Shown in pieces: positions 57,578-64,000 of a stretch of DNA of 64,000 nt. The notes under the pieces are model-generated. The model made no database searches. It was not told where the DNA came from and worked only from the letters and a program-made list of their open reading frames with translations. The position numbers were made by a program, and so were the translations under genes. Within the stretch, counting starts at the first letter, position 1; each line of letters starts with the position of its first letter. The stretch is from Chitinophagaceae bacterium (GTDB taxonomy: Bacteria; Bacteroidota; Bacteroidia; Chitinophagales; Chitinophagaceae): assembly GCA_023229465.1 (NCBI GenBank), contig JALNZE010000001.1, positions 372,001 through 436,000 of the forward strand. The letters run 5' to 3'.

Positions 57578-58720
57578 ATGATGAAACTTGCTACAAAATA
57601 TATCCATGCCGGAACAGAACCCGATCCTTCTACCGGTGCGATCATGACACCCATCTATCAGACTTCTACCTATGTACAGGAAGCGCCTGGTGTTAATAAA
57701 GGCTATGAATATGCCCGCAGCCAGAACCCCACCAGAAAAGCATTGGAAGACGCTTATGCACAGATAGAGAACGGAAAATTTGGCCTTGCATTTGCAAGTG
57801 GTGTTGCCGCTACCGATGCGGTGATCAAATTATTATCTCCGGGTGATGAAGTAATTGCCGCCAATGATATGTATGGAGGTACCTATCGTTTATTTACTAA
57901 AATTTTCGCGAAGTTTGGTATTCAGTTTACTTATGTTGATACAACTAATGTAGCCAACATACGCAATGCCATCTCACCCAATACCAAACTCATCTGGATA
58001 GAAACACCTACCAATCCATTGATGAATATTACTGATATAGCGGCAGTATCCGTTATTGCCAAAGAAGCCAAAGCCTTGTTATGTGTTGATAATACATTCG
58101 CCTCTCCCTACCTGCAAAACCCCTTGGATTTTGGCGCTGATATAGTTATGCACTCTGCCACTAAATACCTGGGGGGCCATAGTGATGTAATACAGGGTTG
58201 CCTGATGATGAATGATGCGGAATTAAGGGAACAATTATATTTTATACAAAAAAGTTGTGGCGCTGTACCAGGCCCAATGGATTGTTTTTTGGTATTGCGT
58301 GGAATTAAAACCCTGCATATCCGTATGCAGCGCCATTGTGAGAATGGAAGCGTAATTGCGCATTGGCTACGCAAACAACCAAAAATCGCCAAAGTGTATT
58401 GGTGTGGCTTTGAAGATCATCCGAATTATGCTATTGCTAAAAAACAAATGCGCGATTTTGGAGGCATGCTCTCTTTTGAACTGAAAGATGATAGCATGGA
58501 TGCTGCCAAAAAAGTATTGTCCTCTACTAAACTATTTTCGTTAGCAGAAAGCCTGGGTGGTGTGGAAAGCCTGATTAATCATCCGGCCTCCATGACACAT
58601 GCATCTATCCCACGCGAAAAAAGACTGGAAAACGGACTAAGCGATACTTTGATCAGGTTGAGTATTGGTATTGAGGATGCGGATGATTTGATAGAAGATC
58701 TTAGTAAAGCAATAGGATAA
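57578..58720 (+). CDS. metB: Cystathionine gamma-synthase/lyase-type PLP enzyme
   Basis: 380 residues (the second codon is also ATG). Cys/Met metabolism PLP family: TKYIHAGTEPDPSTGAIMTPIYQTSTY at the start, YEYARSQNPTRKALE (PLP-phosphate site near 45-58), ASGVAATDAVIKLL, WIETPTNPLM, DNTFASPYLQNPLDFGADIVMHSATKYLGGHSDV with the Schiff-base lysine near 197. It joins cysteine and an activated homoserine into cystathionine, or splits cystathionine; sequence alone does not separate these. With MetH at 25344-29110 the window has two steps of methionine synthesis, but unlinked. Confidence 0.85.
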   Translation: MMKLATKYIHAGTEPDPSTGAIMTPIYQTSTYVQEAPGVNKGYEYARSQNPTRKALEDAYAQIENGKFGLAFASGVAATDAVIKLLSPGDEVIAANDMYGGTYRLFTKIFAKFGIQFTYVDTTNVANIRNAISPNTKLIWIETPTNPLMNITDIAAVSVIAKEAKALLCVDNTFASPYLQNPLDFGADIVMHSATKYLGGHSDVIQGCLMMNDAELREQLYFIQKSCGAVPGPMDCFLVLRGIKTLHIRMQRHCENGSVIAHWLRKQPKIAKVYWCGFEDHPNYAIAKKQMRDFGGMLSFELKDDSMDAAKKVLSSTKLFSLAESLGGVESLINHPASMTHASIPREKRLENGLSDTLIRLSIGIEDADDLIEDLSKAIG

Positions 58721-58755
58721 CCATTTCTCTGAGTTGAAACTCTTTCTTTTATACC

Positions 58756-59031
58756 ATGCCAAACGAATTACAACCCTGGGAACGTTTTTCGGCTGATGAA
58801 TTAGCGGCCTGGGTAAACGATATGATCCAGCGCGATTTTACAGGTCTCCTAAACTTGTTGTATCGCCTGGATATCAATGAAGCCAAATTACGGAAAATGC
58901 TTGATGAGATACAAAATGAAGATGCGGGAAAAATAATTGCAGCTTTAATTATTGAAAGGCAACTGCAGAAAATAAAATCAAAACAACAGTTCAGGCAGGC
59001 AGATGATATTCCCGAAGAAGACAAATGGTAA
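58756..59031 (+). CDS. Small helical protein of unknown function
   Basis: 91 residues, cytoplasmic, highly charged and helical: WERFSADELAAWVNDMIQRDFTGLLNLLYRLDINEAKLRKMLDEI, then EDAGKIIAALIIERQLQKIKSKQQFRQADDIPEEDKW. It resembles short conserved Bacteroidota proteins without known role. It has a normal start 35 bases after metB and protein-like codon use. No membrane segment or metal motif. Confidence 0.7.
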   Translation: MPNELQPWERFSADELAAWVNDMIQRDFTGLLNLLYRLDINEAKLRKMLDEIQNEDAGKIIAALIIERQLQKIKSKQQFRQADDIPEEDKW

Positions 59032-59037
59032 CCCGCT

Positions 59038-59085
59038 GCACTAACTCTGCGCTACATGGGTTAAACGCGGAGGGATGACAAATGA
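59038..59085. repeat. Relic intergenic repeat with an inverted CTCTGCG/CGCGGAG pair
   Basis: CTCTGCGCTACATGGG followed by TTAAACGCGGAGGG. A similar piece, CACTGCGTAAACCGCGGAGGG in parts, lies at 42962-42982 after lptC. It may be a small dispersed intergenic family. Confidence 0.3.
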
Positions 59086-59100
59086 AAATTTAAATTGGTT

Positions 59101-60156
59101 TTAATACATTGCCAGTAAATCGTCTTCAGTAAGCGGGTGCTGGTTATAAGAAGAATTACTACCCTGCAAGGCCCTTCCTTTTTCAATGGCTATCTGAACA
59201 ATTTGAAAAGTATCCTGGGATAAAAAAAGTTTTTTGGTATTTGCGGTAGCTAACCAATTAGTAACCTTTGTATGAAAATCAGCAGACAACTGATCTACCA
59301 CCACCACATTAAAATCTTTCAATGCAGCCGCGTTACAAAGCTGTTCGTATTGACCCCTGATAGGCAATACCAATAATTTTTTACCAAGATATAAAGCTTC
59401 TGCCGGTGTTTCAAATCCAGCGCCGGTAATTACACCATGTGAATGAATCAGGCTCTGCGTAAACCCTTCATTGCTAATAGGCAATAAAGTAACATTCGCA
59501 GATACCACAGGCTGTTTTACTTTTTTTGAAAATACTTCAAAGCGTATATCTCTTACATTATGCAATGCTTTCAATACCACTTCATCACTGTAATGAGAAA
59601 GATACACGGTAATATGTCCCTGATCAGTTGCTGTTGCCTGCAATATCTCCTGTTTAATAACCGGGGAATAAATAAAATTATCATAGGGGTTAAAATGCAG
59701 GCCCACATACTCGGTAGCTTTGGCATATTGTTGTAAGATAAATTCTCCCGCAATATCTTTTTTCCTGCCTCGTGGTGTATGCTTACTTTGAAAACTCGCC
59801 TGGTGACCAAAACCAATACTGGGTACTTTCTTAAAACGGCAGGCCATCGTAGTAATACTGTCAAAATCATTTAAAACAATATCATACTTTTCTACCGGTA
59901 ATCCTTTCGCCTCTTTCAAAATACGTTTCAGATTCAACTCTTTCCACATGCGCCAGTAATCCAGGCCGCCCGTATTACCATAAAATAAGCTAAGCCCATT
60001 ACTCCGGTATTTAACGGGTAACTGAGGTTGCAGGTGACTATTGCTTCCACTCAAAAAAACATCCACGTCTCCGTATTGTTGCAAACAGGGCATCAGTTCC
60101 ATGGCCCTGCTGATATGACCGTTACCGGTGGCTTGTACTGAATATAATATCTTCAT
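59101..60156 (-). CDS. MJ1255/VC2487-type glycosyltransferase
   Basis: 351 residues. GT-B fold of the MGT-like group: ILYSVQATGNGHISRAMEL (about 3-21), VFLSGSNSHL, NDFDSITTMACRF, and the donor-binding region HGVITGAGFETPAEALYLGKKLLVLPIRGQYEQLCNAAAL in adjoining segments (near 240-280). The family often stands beside metallophosphoesterases in lipid glycosylation. Its start overlaps the stop of the LpxH-like gene by 4 bases, so the two act together, likely on an envelope lipid. Confidence 0.85.
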   Translation of the reverse strand: MKILYSVQATGNGHISRAMELMPCLQQYGDVDVFLSGSNSHLQPQLPVKYRSNGLSLFYGNTGGLDYWRMWKELNLKRILKEAKGLPVEKYDIVLNDFDSITTMACRFKKVPSIGFGHQASFQSKHTPRGRKKDIAGEFILQQYAKATEYVGLHFNPYDNFIYSPVIKQEILQATATDQGHITVYLSHYSDEVVLKALHNVRDIRFEVFSKKVKQPVVSANVTLLPISNEGFTQSLIHSHGVITGAGFETPAEALYLGKKLLVLPIRGQYEQLCNAAALKDFNVVVVDQLSADFHTKVTNWLATANTKKLFLSQDTFQIVQIAIEKGRALQGSNSSYNQHPLTEDDLLAMY

Positions 60157-61010
60157 ACCGGCATTGCTAAAGAGTGAAGAAATAAAGCAACTTCATTAGT
60201 GATCACATTTAACTCTGGCAATTTTTTATCCATCGATACTACCGGTGTACTTGATGAAGCGAATTCTTTTTCATCGTACTGGTAAATTGTCCAGTCGTTC
60301 TGATGGTATTCCAGTGCCGTTAAATTTTCTATCCAGTCGCCACTGTTCAGATACATCACACTGCCGTTTTTGGTAACCACTTTTCTTTTCTGTGGCTGGT
60401 GTATATGCCCACAGATTACATAATCATATTTTTTCTCGATAGCCAATTCAGCGGCAGTCTGTTCAAAATCGCCGATCCATGCCACTGCTTTTTTAACGCT
60501 GTTTTTTACTTTCTTGCTGAAACTCATTTTTTCTTTACCCATGGCCTTCAGGCACAGATTGATAAAGCTGTTGATATGTATCAACAAATCATATCCATGT
60601 CCGCCCAGCTTAGCTAATAATTTTGCACTCCCTTTAGTGGTTGCATCAAATACATCACCATGAAAAATCCAGGTCATTTTACCATCAATCTCCATCACTA
60701 CTTTATCGGTTAATTGAAAATTACCCATTTCAATATCGCTATAGCGGCGAAGGGCCTCATCATGATTTCCGGTAATATAAATAACGCGGGTTCCTTTGCT
60801 CAGCAGATTCATGATCTCTTTAAACACCTGCATATGTGCCACAGGAAAATATCTTTTATTGAATTGCCAGATATCTATCACATCACCATTTAAAACAAGT
60901 ATCTGGGGCCGTATGCTTTTGAGATAGTTAACGATTTCCTGGGCATGACAGCCAAAAGTGCCTAAATGAAGATCGCTCATTACTACAACATCAACCGGAC
61001 GTCTTTCCAT
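60153..61010 (-). CDS. LpxH-like metallophosphoesterase
   Basis: 285 residues. Calcineurin-like metal-binding motifs: VVMSDLHLGTFG (D-x-H near 12-14), VLNGDVIDIW (G-D near 42), YITGNHDEALRRY (G-N-H-D near 80-83), IFHGDVFD and VICGHIHQPQKR (G-H-x-H near 200). Family members hydrolyse UDP-2,3-diacylglucosamine (lipid A pathway) or related pyrophosphates; the bacterial subgroup seen here often pairs with an MJ1255-like glycosyltransferase, as in this window. Precise substrate not certain. Confidence 0.85.
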   Translation of the reverse strand: MERRPVDVVVMSDLHLGTFGCHAQEIVNYLKSIRPQILVLNGDVIDIWQFNKRYFPVAHMQVFKEIMNLLSKGTRVIYITGNHDEALRRYSDIEMGNFQLTDKVVMEIDGKMTWIFHGDVFDATTKGSAKLLAKLGGHGYDLLIHINSFINLCLKAMGKEKMSFSKKVKNSVKKAVAWIGDFEQTAAELAIEKKYDYVICGHIHQPQKRKVVTKNGSVMYLNSGDWIENLTALEYHQNDWTIYQYDEKEFASSSTPVVSMDKKLPELNVITNEVALFLHSLAMPV

Positions 61011-61164
61011 TGTGGAGGTTTAGCAAAATTCCCCCTGTAGTATGAAGTCAATGTTAGAATAGTGTTAAGCTATTGTGATTTGTGTGTGAAGGAATTGTTA
61101 CCTGCCCTGTTTCATTAATCAGGTTGCCGGCCAGGCTGTTGATAACGCACCATAGCCAAATAAC

Positions 61165-61863
61165 TTAGAGGTCTCCATACAATGGGCGCATAATAATATC
61201 TTCCACTACTGCCTGTGGAGATAACAGCGAAGCGGCATACACCATTTTAGCTATATCCTCAGCTTCCATAATGCGTTGCGTGTCTATTTCAAATCCATCC
61301 CAGCTGGCGCTAAGGGTGGCACCCGGACAAACAGCCGTTACCTTAATGCCATGTGGTTTTAATTCTTCACGCAGGTTTTTACTAAACCCTAACAGTGCAA
61401 ATTTACTGATGCTATAACTGCCACCATTAGCGTAGGCCTGCAATGAGGCGATGGAGCAGATATTAAAAATATGTCCGCGCCCGGCAGCAATCATAGCAGG
61501 TAATACTGTTTTGGTAAGATGATACGCGCTATACAAATTCACCTCAATCATTTGCTCTAATACACCATCCCCTTCTTCATAAATACTACCCGGTAGAAAT
61601 TGTCCCGCATTATTAATCACGATATCCGGCGCCCCAGACTCCAGACTCCAAACGCCAAACGCCTTAGCCTCTTCCTTCACACGCATATCAACCGGTTTCG
61701 CTTTTATGGTACATTGCGGGTATTGCGTTTGTAACATGGATACAGTATCATACAATTGTTTATCGCCACGGCTGCAGAGCAATAATGTATGACCCGCTTC
61801 GGCAAATTTTGCCGCGATGGCTTTGCCAATTCCTTTGGATGCACCGGTGATGAGGACTATCAT
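61165..61863 (-). CDS. Short-chain dehydrogenase/reductase
   Basis: 232 residues from MIVLITGASKGIG. Classical SDR motifs: TGASKGIGKAIA (NAD(P) binding, 6-17), NNAGQF (near 84), and the catalytic Ser and Y-x-x-x-K in ICSIASLQAYANGGSYSISKFALLG (near 131-150). A frame 29 codons longer is open upstream but is made of a 7-bp-period repeat, so it is not used. A second copy of such a repeat lies inside the gene (61634-61675) and codes for AKAFGVWSLESGAPD, which pads the loop before the NNAG motif. Substrate unknown. Confidence 0.87.
   Translation of the reverse strand: MIVLITGASKGIGKAIAAKFAEAGHTLLLCSRGDKQLYDTVSMLQTQYPQCTIKAKPVDMRVKEEAKAFGVWSLESGAPDIVINNAGQFLPGSIYEEGDGVLEQMIEVNLYSAYHLTKTVLPAMIAAGRGHIFNICSIASLQAYANGGSYSISKFALLGFSKNLREELKPHGIKVTAVCPGATLSASWDGFEIDTQRIMEAEDIAKMVYAASLLSPQAVVEDIIMRPLYGDL
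61634..61675. repeat. 7-bp-period repeat inside the SDR gene (locus 7)
   Basis: CCAGACT, CCAGACT, CCAAACG, CCAAACG, then CCTTAGC and CTCTTCC in register. It is translated in frame as part of the SDR protein, just before the NNAG motif. Confidence 0.7.
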
Positions 61864-61864
61864 T

Positions 61865-61904
61865 AGTTGGGAGTTAGAAGTTGGAAGTTTGGAGTTAAAA
61901 GTAC
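61865..61904. repeat. 7-bp-period repeat directly upstream of the SDR start (locus 8)
   Basis: AGTTGGG, AGTTAGA, AGTTGGA, AGTTTGG, AGTTAAA in exact register, ending one base from the SDR start codon (61861-61863). It therefore holds the region where a ribosome binding site would lie. Confidence 0.75.
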
Positions 61905-61975
61905 GATTTAGGGGGGATGAATAATTTTTGTTTATCATTTTAGAGGCCACTGGTTCCTTGTTCGTATTTTGTGAG

Positions 61976-62671
61976 ATGAAGTATCAGCACTTATTTTTTG
62001 ACCTGGATCATACGCTTTGGGATTTTGAGACCAATGCCAAACAAACCCTTGCAGAACTTTATATTACCCATTCACTGGAAGCAAAGGGGGTACCCGGTTT
62101 TGAACAATTTTTTGAAAGATACAGTTACCATAACCACCGCCTATGGGACCGGTATACAAAGGGTTTCATAAAACAGGATGAATTACGCTGGAAAAGGATG
62201 TGGCTGGCTTTGCTTGATTTTAAACTGGCGGATGAGCCACTGGCCAGGCAATTGGGTATACAGTTCCTGGAATACCTGCCTACCAGAAAAAGCCTCTTCC
62301 CTTATACGCTGGAGATTTTGAAATACCTGAAAGAAAAAAAATACCGGATGCATTTAGTAACCAATGGATTTGAAACGGTACAGCGCCATAAAATTCAAAA
62401 TGCCAACCTGCACCCTTTTTTTGAACAGGTAATTACCTCAGAAGCCAGTGGTAGCCTGAAGCCTAATAAAGAAATATTTGATTATGCTCTGGCCAGGGCC
62501 GGCGCTATTACTGCCGAAAGCATCATGATCGGAGATAACCTGGATGCAGATATACAAGGTGGCATTAATGCAGGCATGGATACCATATTTGTAAACCACC
62601 TGCATATTACGCCGCATGTGAAGCCAACCTTTACCGTATATCACTTGAAAGAACTGGAAAATATTCTCTGA
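61976..62671 (+). CDS. yjjG: YjjG-family HAD nucleotidase
   Basis: 231 residues from MKYQHLFFDLDHTLWDFETN. HAD motifs: FFDLDHTLWDF (nucleophile Asp near 9), LVTNGFETVQRHKI (motif II, near 112), SGSLKPNKEIFDYAL (Lys, motif III) and MIGDNLDADIQGGINAGMDTIFVN (motif IV, near 187). YjjG-type enzymes dephosphorylate pyrimidine nucleoside monophosphates, including damaged ones. 16 open codons upstream are not needed; a TATTTTG element lies just before the start. Confidence 0.88.
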   Translation: MKYQHLFFDLDHTLWDFETNAKQTLAELYITHSLEAKGVPGFEQFFERYSYHNHRLWDRYTKGFIKQDELRWKRMWLALLDFKLADEPLARQLGIQFLEYLPTRKSLFPYTLEILKYLKEKKYRMHLVTNGFETVQRHKIQNANLHPFFEQVITSEASGSLKPNKEIFDYALARAGAITAESIMIGDNLDADIQGGINAGMDTIFVNHLHITPHVKPTFTVYHLKELENIL

Positions 62672-62685
62672 GTAACTGCATAAAA

Positions 62686-62708
62686 AAAGCCCCGCAAAAT
62701 ACAGGGCT
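62686..62708. terminator. Hairpin terminator between yjjG and the KDCKDM-repeat gene
   Basis: AAGCCC (62687-62692) and GGGCTT (62703-62708) pair around an 11-base loop, just after yjjG. It can serve both converging genes. Confidence 0.55.
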
Positions 62709-62728
62709 TATACATATGTTCTGAAAAA

Positions 62729-62971
62729 CTATGCTTTTGCAACAGCTTTAGTGGCTTCTTTAGCCGTTGTTTTAGTGGCTTTCGTGTCTTTCTTCATGTC
62801 TTTGCAATCCTTCATGTCTTTGCAATCTTTCATGTCCTTACAATCCTTTTTATCTTTACCGTCTTTGTGGCACTCTTTTCCTTTGGCACATTTTTTACCA
62901 TCCCCTTCATTTGAAAAGGCAAAGCCTGTAAATAAGAAAGCAGCGGTAGCTAACAGAAATAGTTTTTTCAT
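62729..62971 (-). CDS. Small secreted Lys/Asp/Cys repeat protein
   Basis: 80 residues. Signal peptide at about 1-19 (LLATAAFLFTGFAFS), then CAKGKECHKDGKDKKD and three near-identical hexapeptides CKDMKD, then a Lys/Thr/Ala tail (KDTKATKTTAKEATKAVAKA in pieces). The DNA has three 18-bp units (62796-62849). The regular Cys and Asp suggest metal binding, perhaps copper or nickel buffering in the periplasm; this is inference. The composition is unusual and slippage at the DNA repeat probably varies its length. Confidence 0.7.
   Translation of the reverse strand: MKKLFLLATAAFLFTGFAFSNEGDGKKCAKGKECHKDGKDKKDCKDMKDCKDMKDCKDMKKDTKATKTTAKEATKAVAKA
62796..62849. repeat. Three 18-bp tandem repeats coding for KDCKDM units
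   Basis: Units start at 62796, 62814 and 62832. Each reads ATGTCTTTGCAATC plus four bases, with 1-4 changes. They lie inside the secreted repeat protein gene. Confidence 0.8.
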
Positions 62972-63080
62972 ACTTGTTCGTTTTAATTAGTAAAATTATC
63001 AGCAATGAAAATAATACAAAAATGGCTTGTTACGCTTTCAGGTATGTTAAAATATACCAACGGCGCCAAATTTACACCAT

Positions 63081-63122
63081 CACCCTCCCCCCACTCCTAA
63101 CTCCAAACCCACCCTCACTCCC
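63081..63122. repeat. 7-bp-period repeat at the end of psd (locus 9)
   Basis: CACCCTC, CCCCCAC, TCCTAAC, TCCAAAC, CCACCCT, CACTCCC in register. It reaches into psd, covering its stop codon (63115-63117) and last codons. Confidence 0.55.
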
Positions 63123-63774
63123 AGCTAGCCAAAACAGTCACCCCACCCTTTACCACCTGGTTAAGGGTTACCTTTACCCTGGCAGTAAGTGGTAACAGTA
63201 CATCTACCCGGCTGCCAAATTTGATAAACCCATATTCGTCTCCTTGTTTTACCTGCTGACCCACTTTGGTATAATTACAGATCCTCTTAGCCAGTGCCCC
63301 GGCAATTTGCTTGTATAAGATTTCGCCGTAACTGTTTCGGGTTACCATACTCCATCTTTCATTTTCAGTGGATGATTTAGGATGCCAGGCTACTAAATAT
63401 TTACCCCTATGGTATTGATTATAGATTACCTCTCCACTCATCGGGTTCCTGTTCACATGCACATTAGCCGGACTCATAAAAATGCTTACCTGGATGCGTT
63501 TGTCTTTAAAATATTCTACCTCTGTTACTTCTTCGATTACCACCACTTTGCCATCTGCCGGGCAGATAATCTGCTTATCATTGATGGTAAATGCCCTGTT
63601 GGGGATACGAAAAAAAGATACAATAAATAAAAACAGGCCCAATGTTATCACAAATAAAGCCAGGGCAAGCCATGGAATGGAGGCGCTTAAAAAAGTAAAT
63701 GAAACCACATTGAATAAGCCGAAAATCAAAGCGGTAATGGCAATCGTTTTATACCCTTCTCTATGAATGGTCAT
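63115..63774 (-). CDS. psd: Phosphatidylserine decarboxylase (short type)
   Basis: 219 residues from MTIHREGYKTI at 63774. A frame 55 codons longer is open upstream but overlaps the end of cdsA and is not used. Two membrane helices at about 10-50, then IICPADGKVVVIEEV (near 71-85), MSPANVHVNRNPMSGEVI and the self-cleavage site GFIKFGSRVDVLLP, where Ser becomes the pyruvoyl group (near 190). It makes phosphatidylethanolamine at the inner membrane. It follows cdsA on the same strand, a sensible phospholipid pair. The end is touched by a 7-bp-period repeat. Confidence 0.9.
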   Translation of the reverse strand: MTIHREGYKTIAITALIFGLFNVVSFTFLSASIPWLALALFVITLGLFLFIVSFFRIPNRAFTINDKQIICPADGKVVVIEEVTEVEYFKDKRIQVSIFMSPANVHVNRNPMSGEVIYNQYHRGKYLVAWHPKSSTENERWSMVTRNSYGEILYKQIAGALAKRICNYTKVGQQVKQGDEYGFIKFGSRVDVLLPLTARVKVTLNQVVKGGVTVLASWE

Positions 63775-63826
63775 GGTAGCTATTTGAACAGCAAATGTAA
63801 AACGGAATATTGAAAGACTACCTATC

Positions 63827-64000
63827 TCAATAAAACAGGTAAAAAATAATCCAACACACAGTTGTGGCCACCAGTAATGAATCAAACCTATCCAGAAAAC
63901 CACCATGCCCGGGCATGATCCGGCCGCTGTCTTTAACACCGGCTAAGCGTTTGAGCTTACTTTCAAAAAGATCTCCTGCAGTACCCGCTATGGTGGCGGT
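63827..64000 (-). CDS. cdsA: Phosphatidate cytidylyltransferase (C-terminal end only)
   Basis: The last 57 codons are visible; the 5' part lies beyond the right edge. The fragment contains the CDP-diglyceride synthetase signature GDLFESKLKRLAGVKDSG and MPGHGGFLDRFDSLL, then a final membrane helix (VATTVCWIIFYLFY). The enzyme makes CDP-diacylglycerol from phosphatidate and CTP. It ends 53 bases before psd on the same strand, so the two probably form an operon. Confidence 0.92.
   Translation of the reverse strand, partial: TATIAGTAGDLFESKLKRLAGVKDSGRIMPGHGGFLDRFDSLLVATTVCWIIFYLFY

Noticed and set aside
61864..61950. 29-residue N-terminal extension of the SDR protein
   Set aside because: The extension (TFNSKLPTSNSQL) is the translation of a heptamer repeat; the SDR fold starts at MIVLITGASKG.
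62796..62849. CRISPR-like array in the 18-bp repeats
   Set aside because: There are no spacers; the units are directly adjacent and code for KDCKDM in frame. No cas genes are in the window.
63775..63939. 55-residue N-terminal extension of psd
   Set aside because: It runs over the end of cdsA in another frame. cdsA has a clear family signature there.

Overview
The window looks like a chromosomal segment of a Bacteroidota bacterium, most likely family Chitinophagaceae. The evidence is the frequent TAnnTTTG -7 promoter element, the fused cbb3 oxidase subunit gene ccoNO, the two-gene methionine synthase, DUF4286, ribosomal protein THX and the typical protein families throughout. The taxon is inferred from gene content; no rRNA or tRNA gene was seen. 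The window opens inside ccoNO and closes inside cdsA.

Region 1 (1-5922, minus strand) is a microaerobic respiration block: a RIC-like hemerythrin-fold protein, the copper ATPase CcoI, the assembly factor CcoS and the fused oxidase CcoNO, next to an Fnr-like regulator with N-terminal cysteines. Two near-identical palindromes (ATGAYnTTTATCAT type) stand upstream of ccoS and of the hemerythrin-like gene. Region 2 (6047-9196, plus) has a radical SAM/SPASM enzyme, a MarR regulator and a GHL10-type glycoside hydrolase. Region 3 (9197-11214) is a small AT-rich accessory patch: one HNH endonuclease surrounded by gene fragments, inverted repeats and a broken lipoprotein gene.

Region 4 (11215-18501, minus) is the most interesting: an eight-gene nitric oxide operon. 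It reads quinol NO reductase norB, a DUF2249-RIC fusion, a canonical hemerythrin, a lipoprotein, a DUF1858-DUF2249-DUF2249 protein, an NnrS-like membrane protein, a DUF59 protein, and an Rrf2 regulator with three cluster-type cysteines. Both norB and ric have a long perfect palindrome directly upstream of a -7 element, and the two palindromes share the core AAAG-N10-CTTT. This looks like a self-contained NO-sensing, detoxifying and iron-centre repair unit.

Region 5 (18630-34750) is mostly housekeeping: a UvrD-like helicase fused to an AddB-type nuclease, RecR, YceI, split MetH behind a structured leader, a LOG-family protein, exonuclease III, HU and THX. Region 6 (34692-42949) holds MeaB, an FkbM methyltransferase and four GT2 glycosyltransferases, then coaX, an outer-membrane protein and lptC. 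Region 7 (43050-56342) has an aldo/keto reductase, an ECF sigma/anti-sigma operon, a CorC-like transporter, TatC, RpiB, an M28 peptidase, a deoxyhypusine synthase-like enzyme and a four-gene glycolipid-type cluster. Region 8 (56384-64000) has AcpH, cystathionine gamma-synthase, a glycosyltransferase with an LpxH-like hydrolase, an SDR, YjjG and the psd/cdsA phospholipid pair.

A feature that runs through the whole window is a dispersed family of degenerate repeats with a strict 7-bp period. The heptamer differs from locus to locus. The repeats lie between genes and in several places run into coding sequence.
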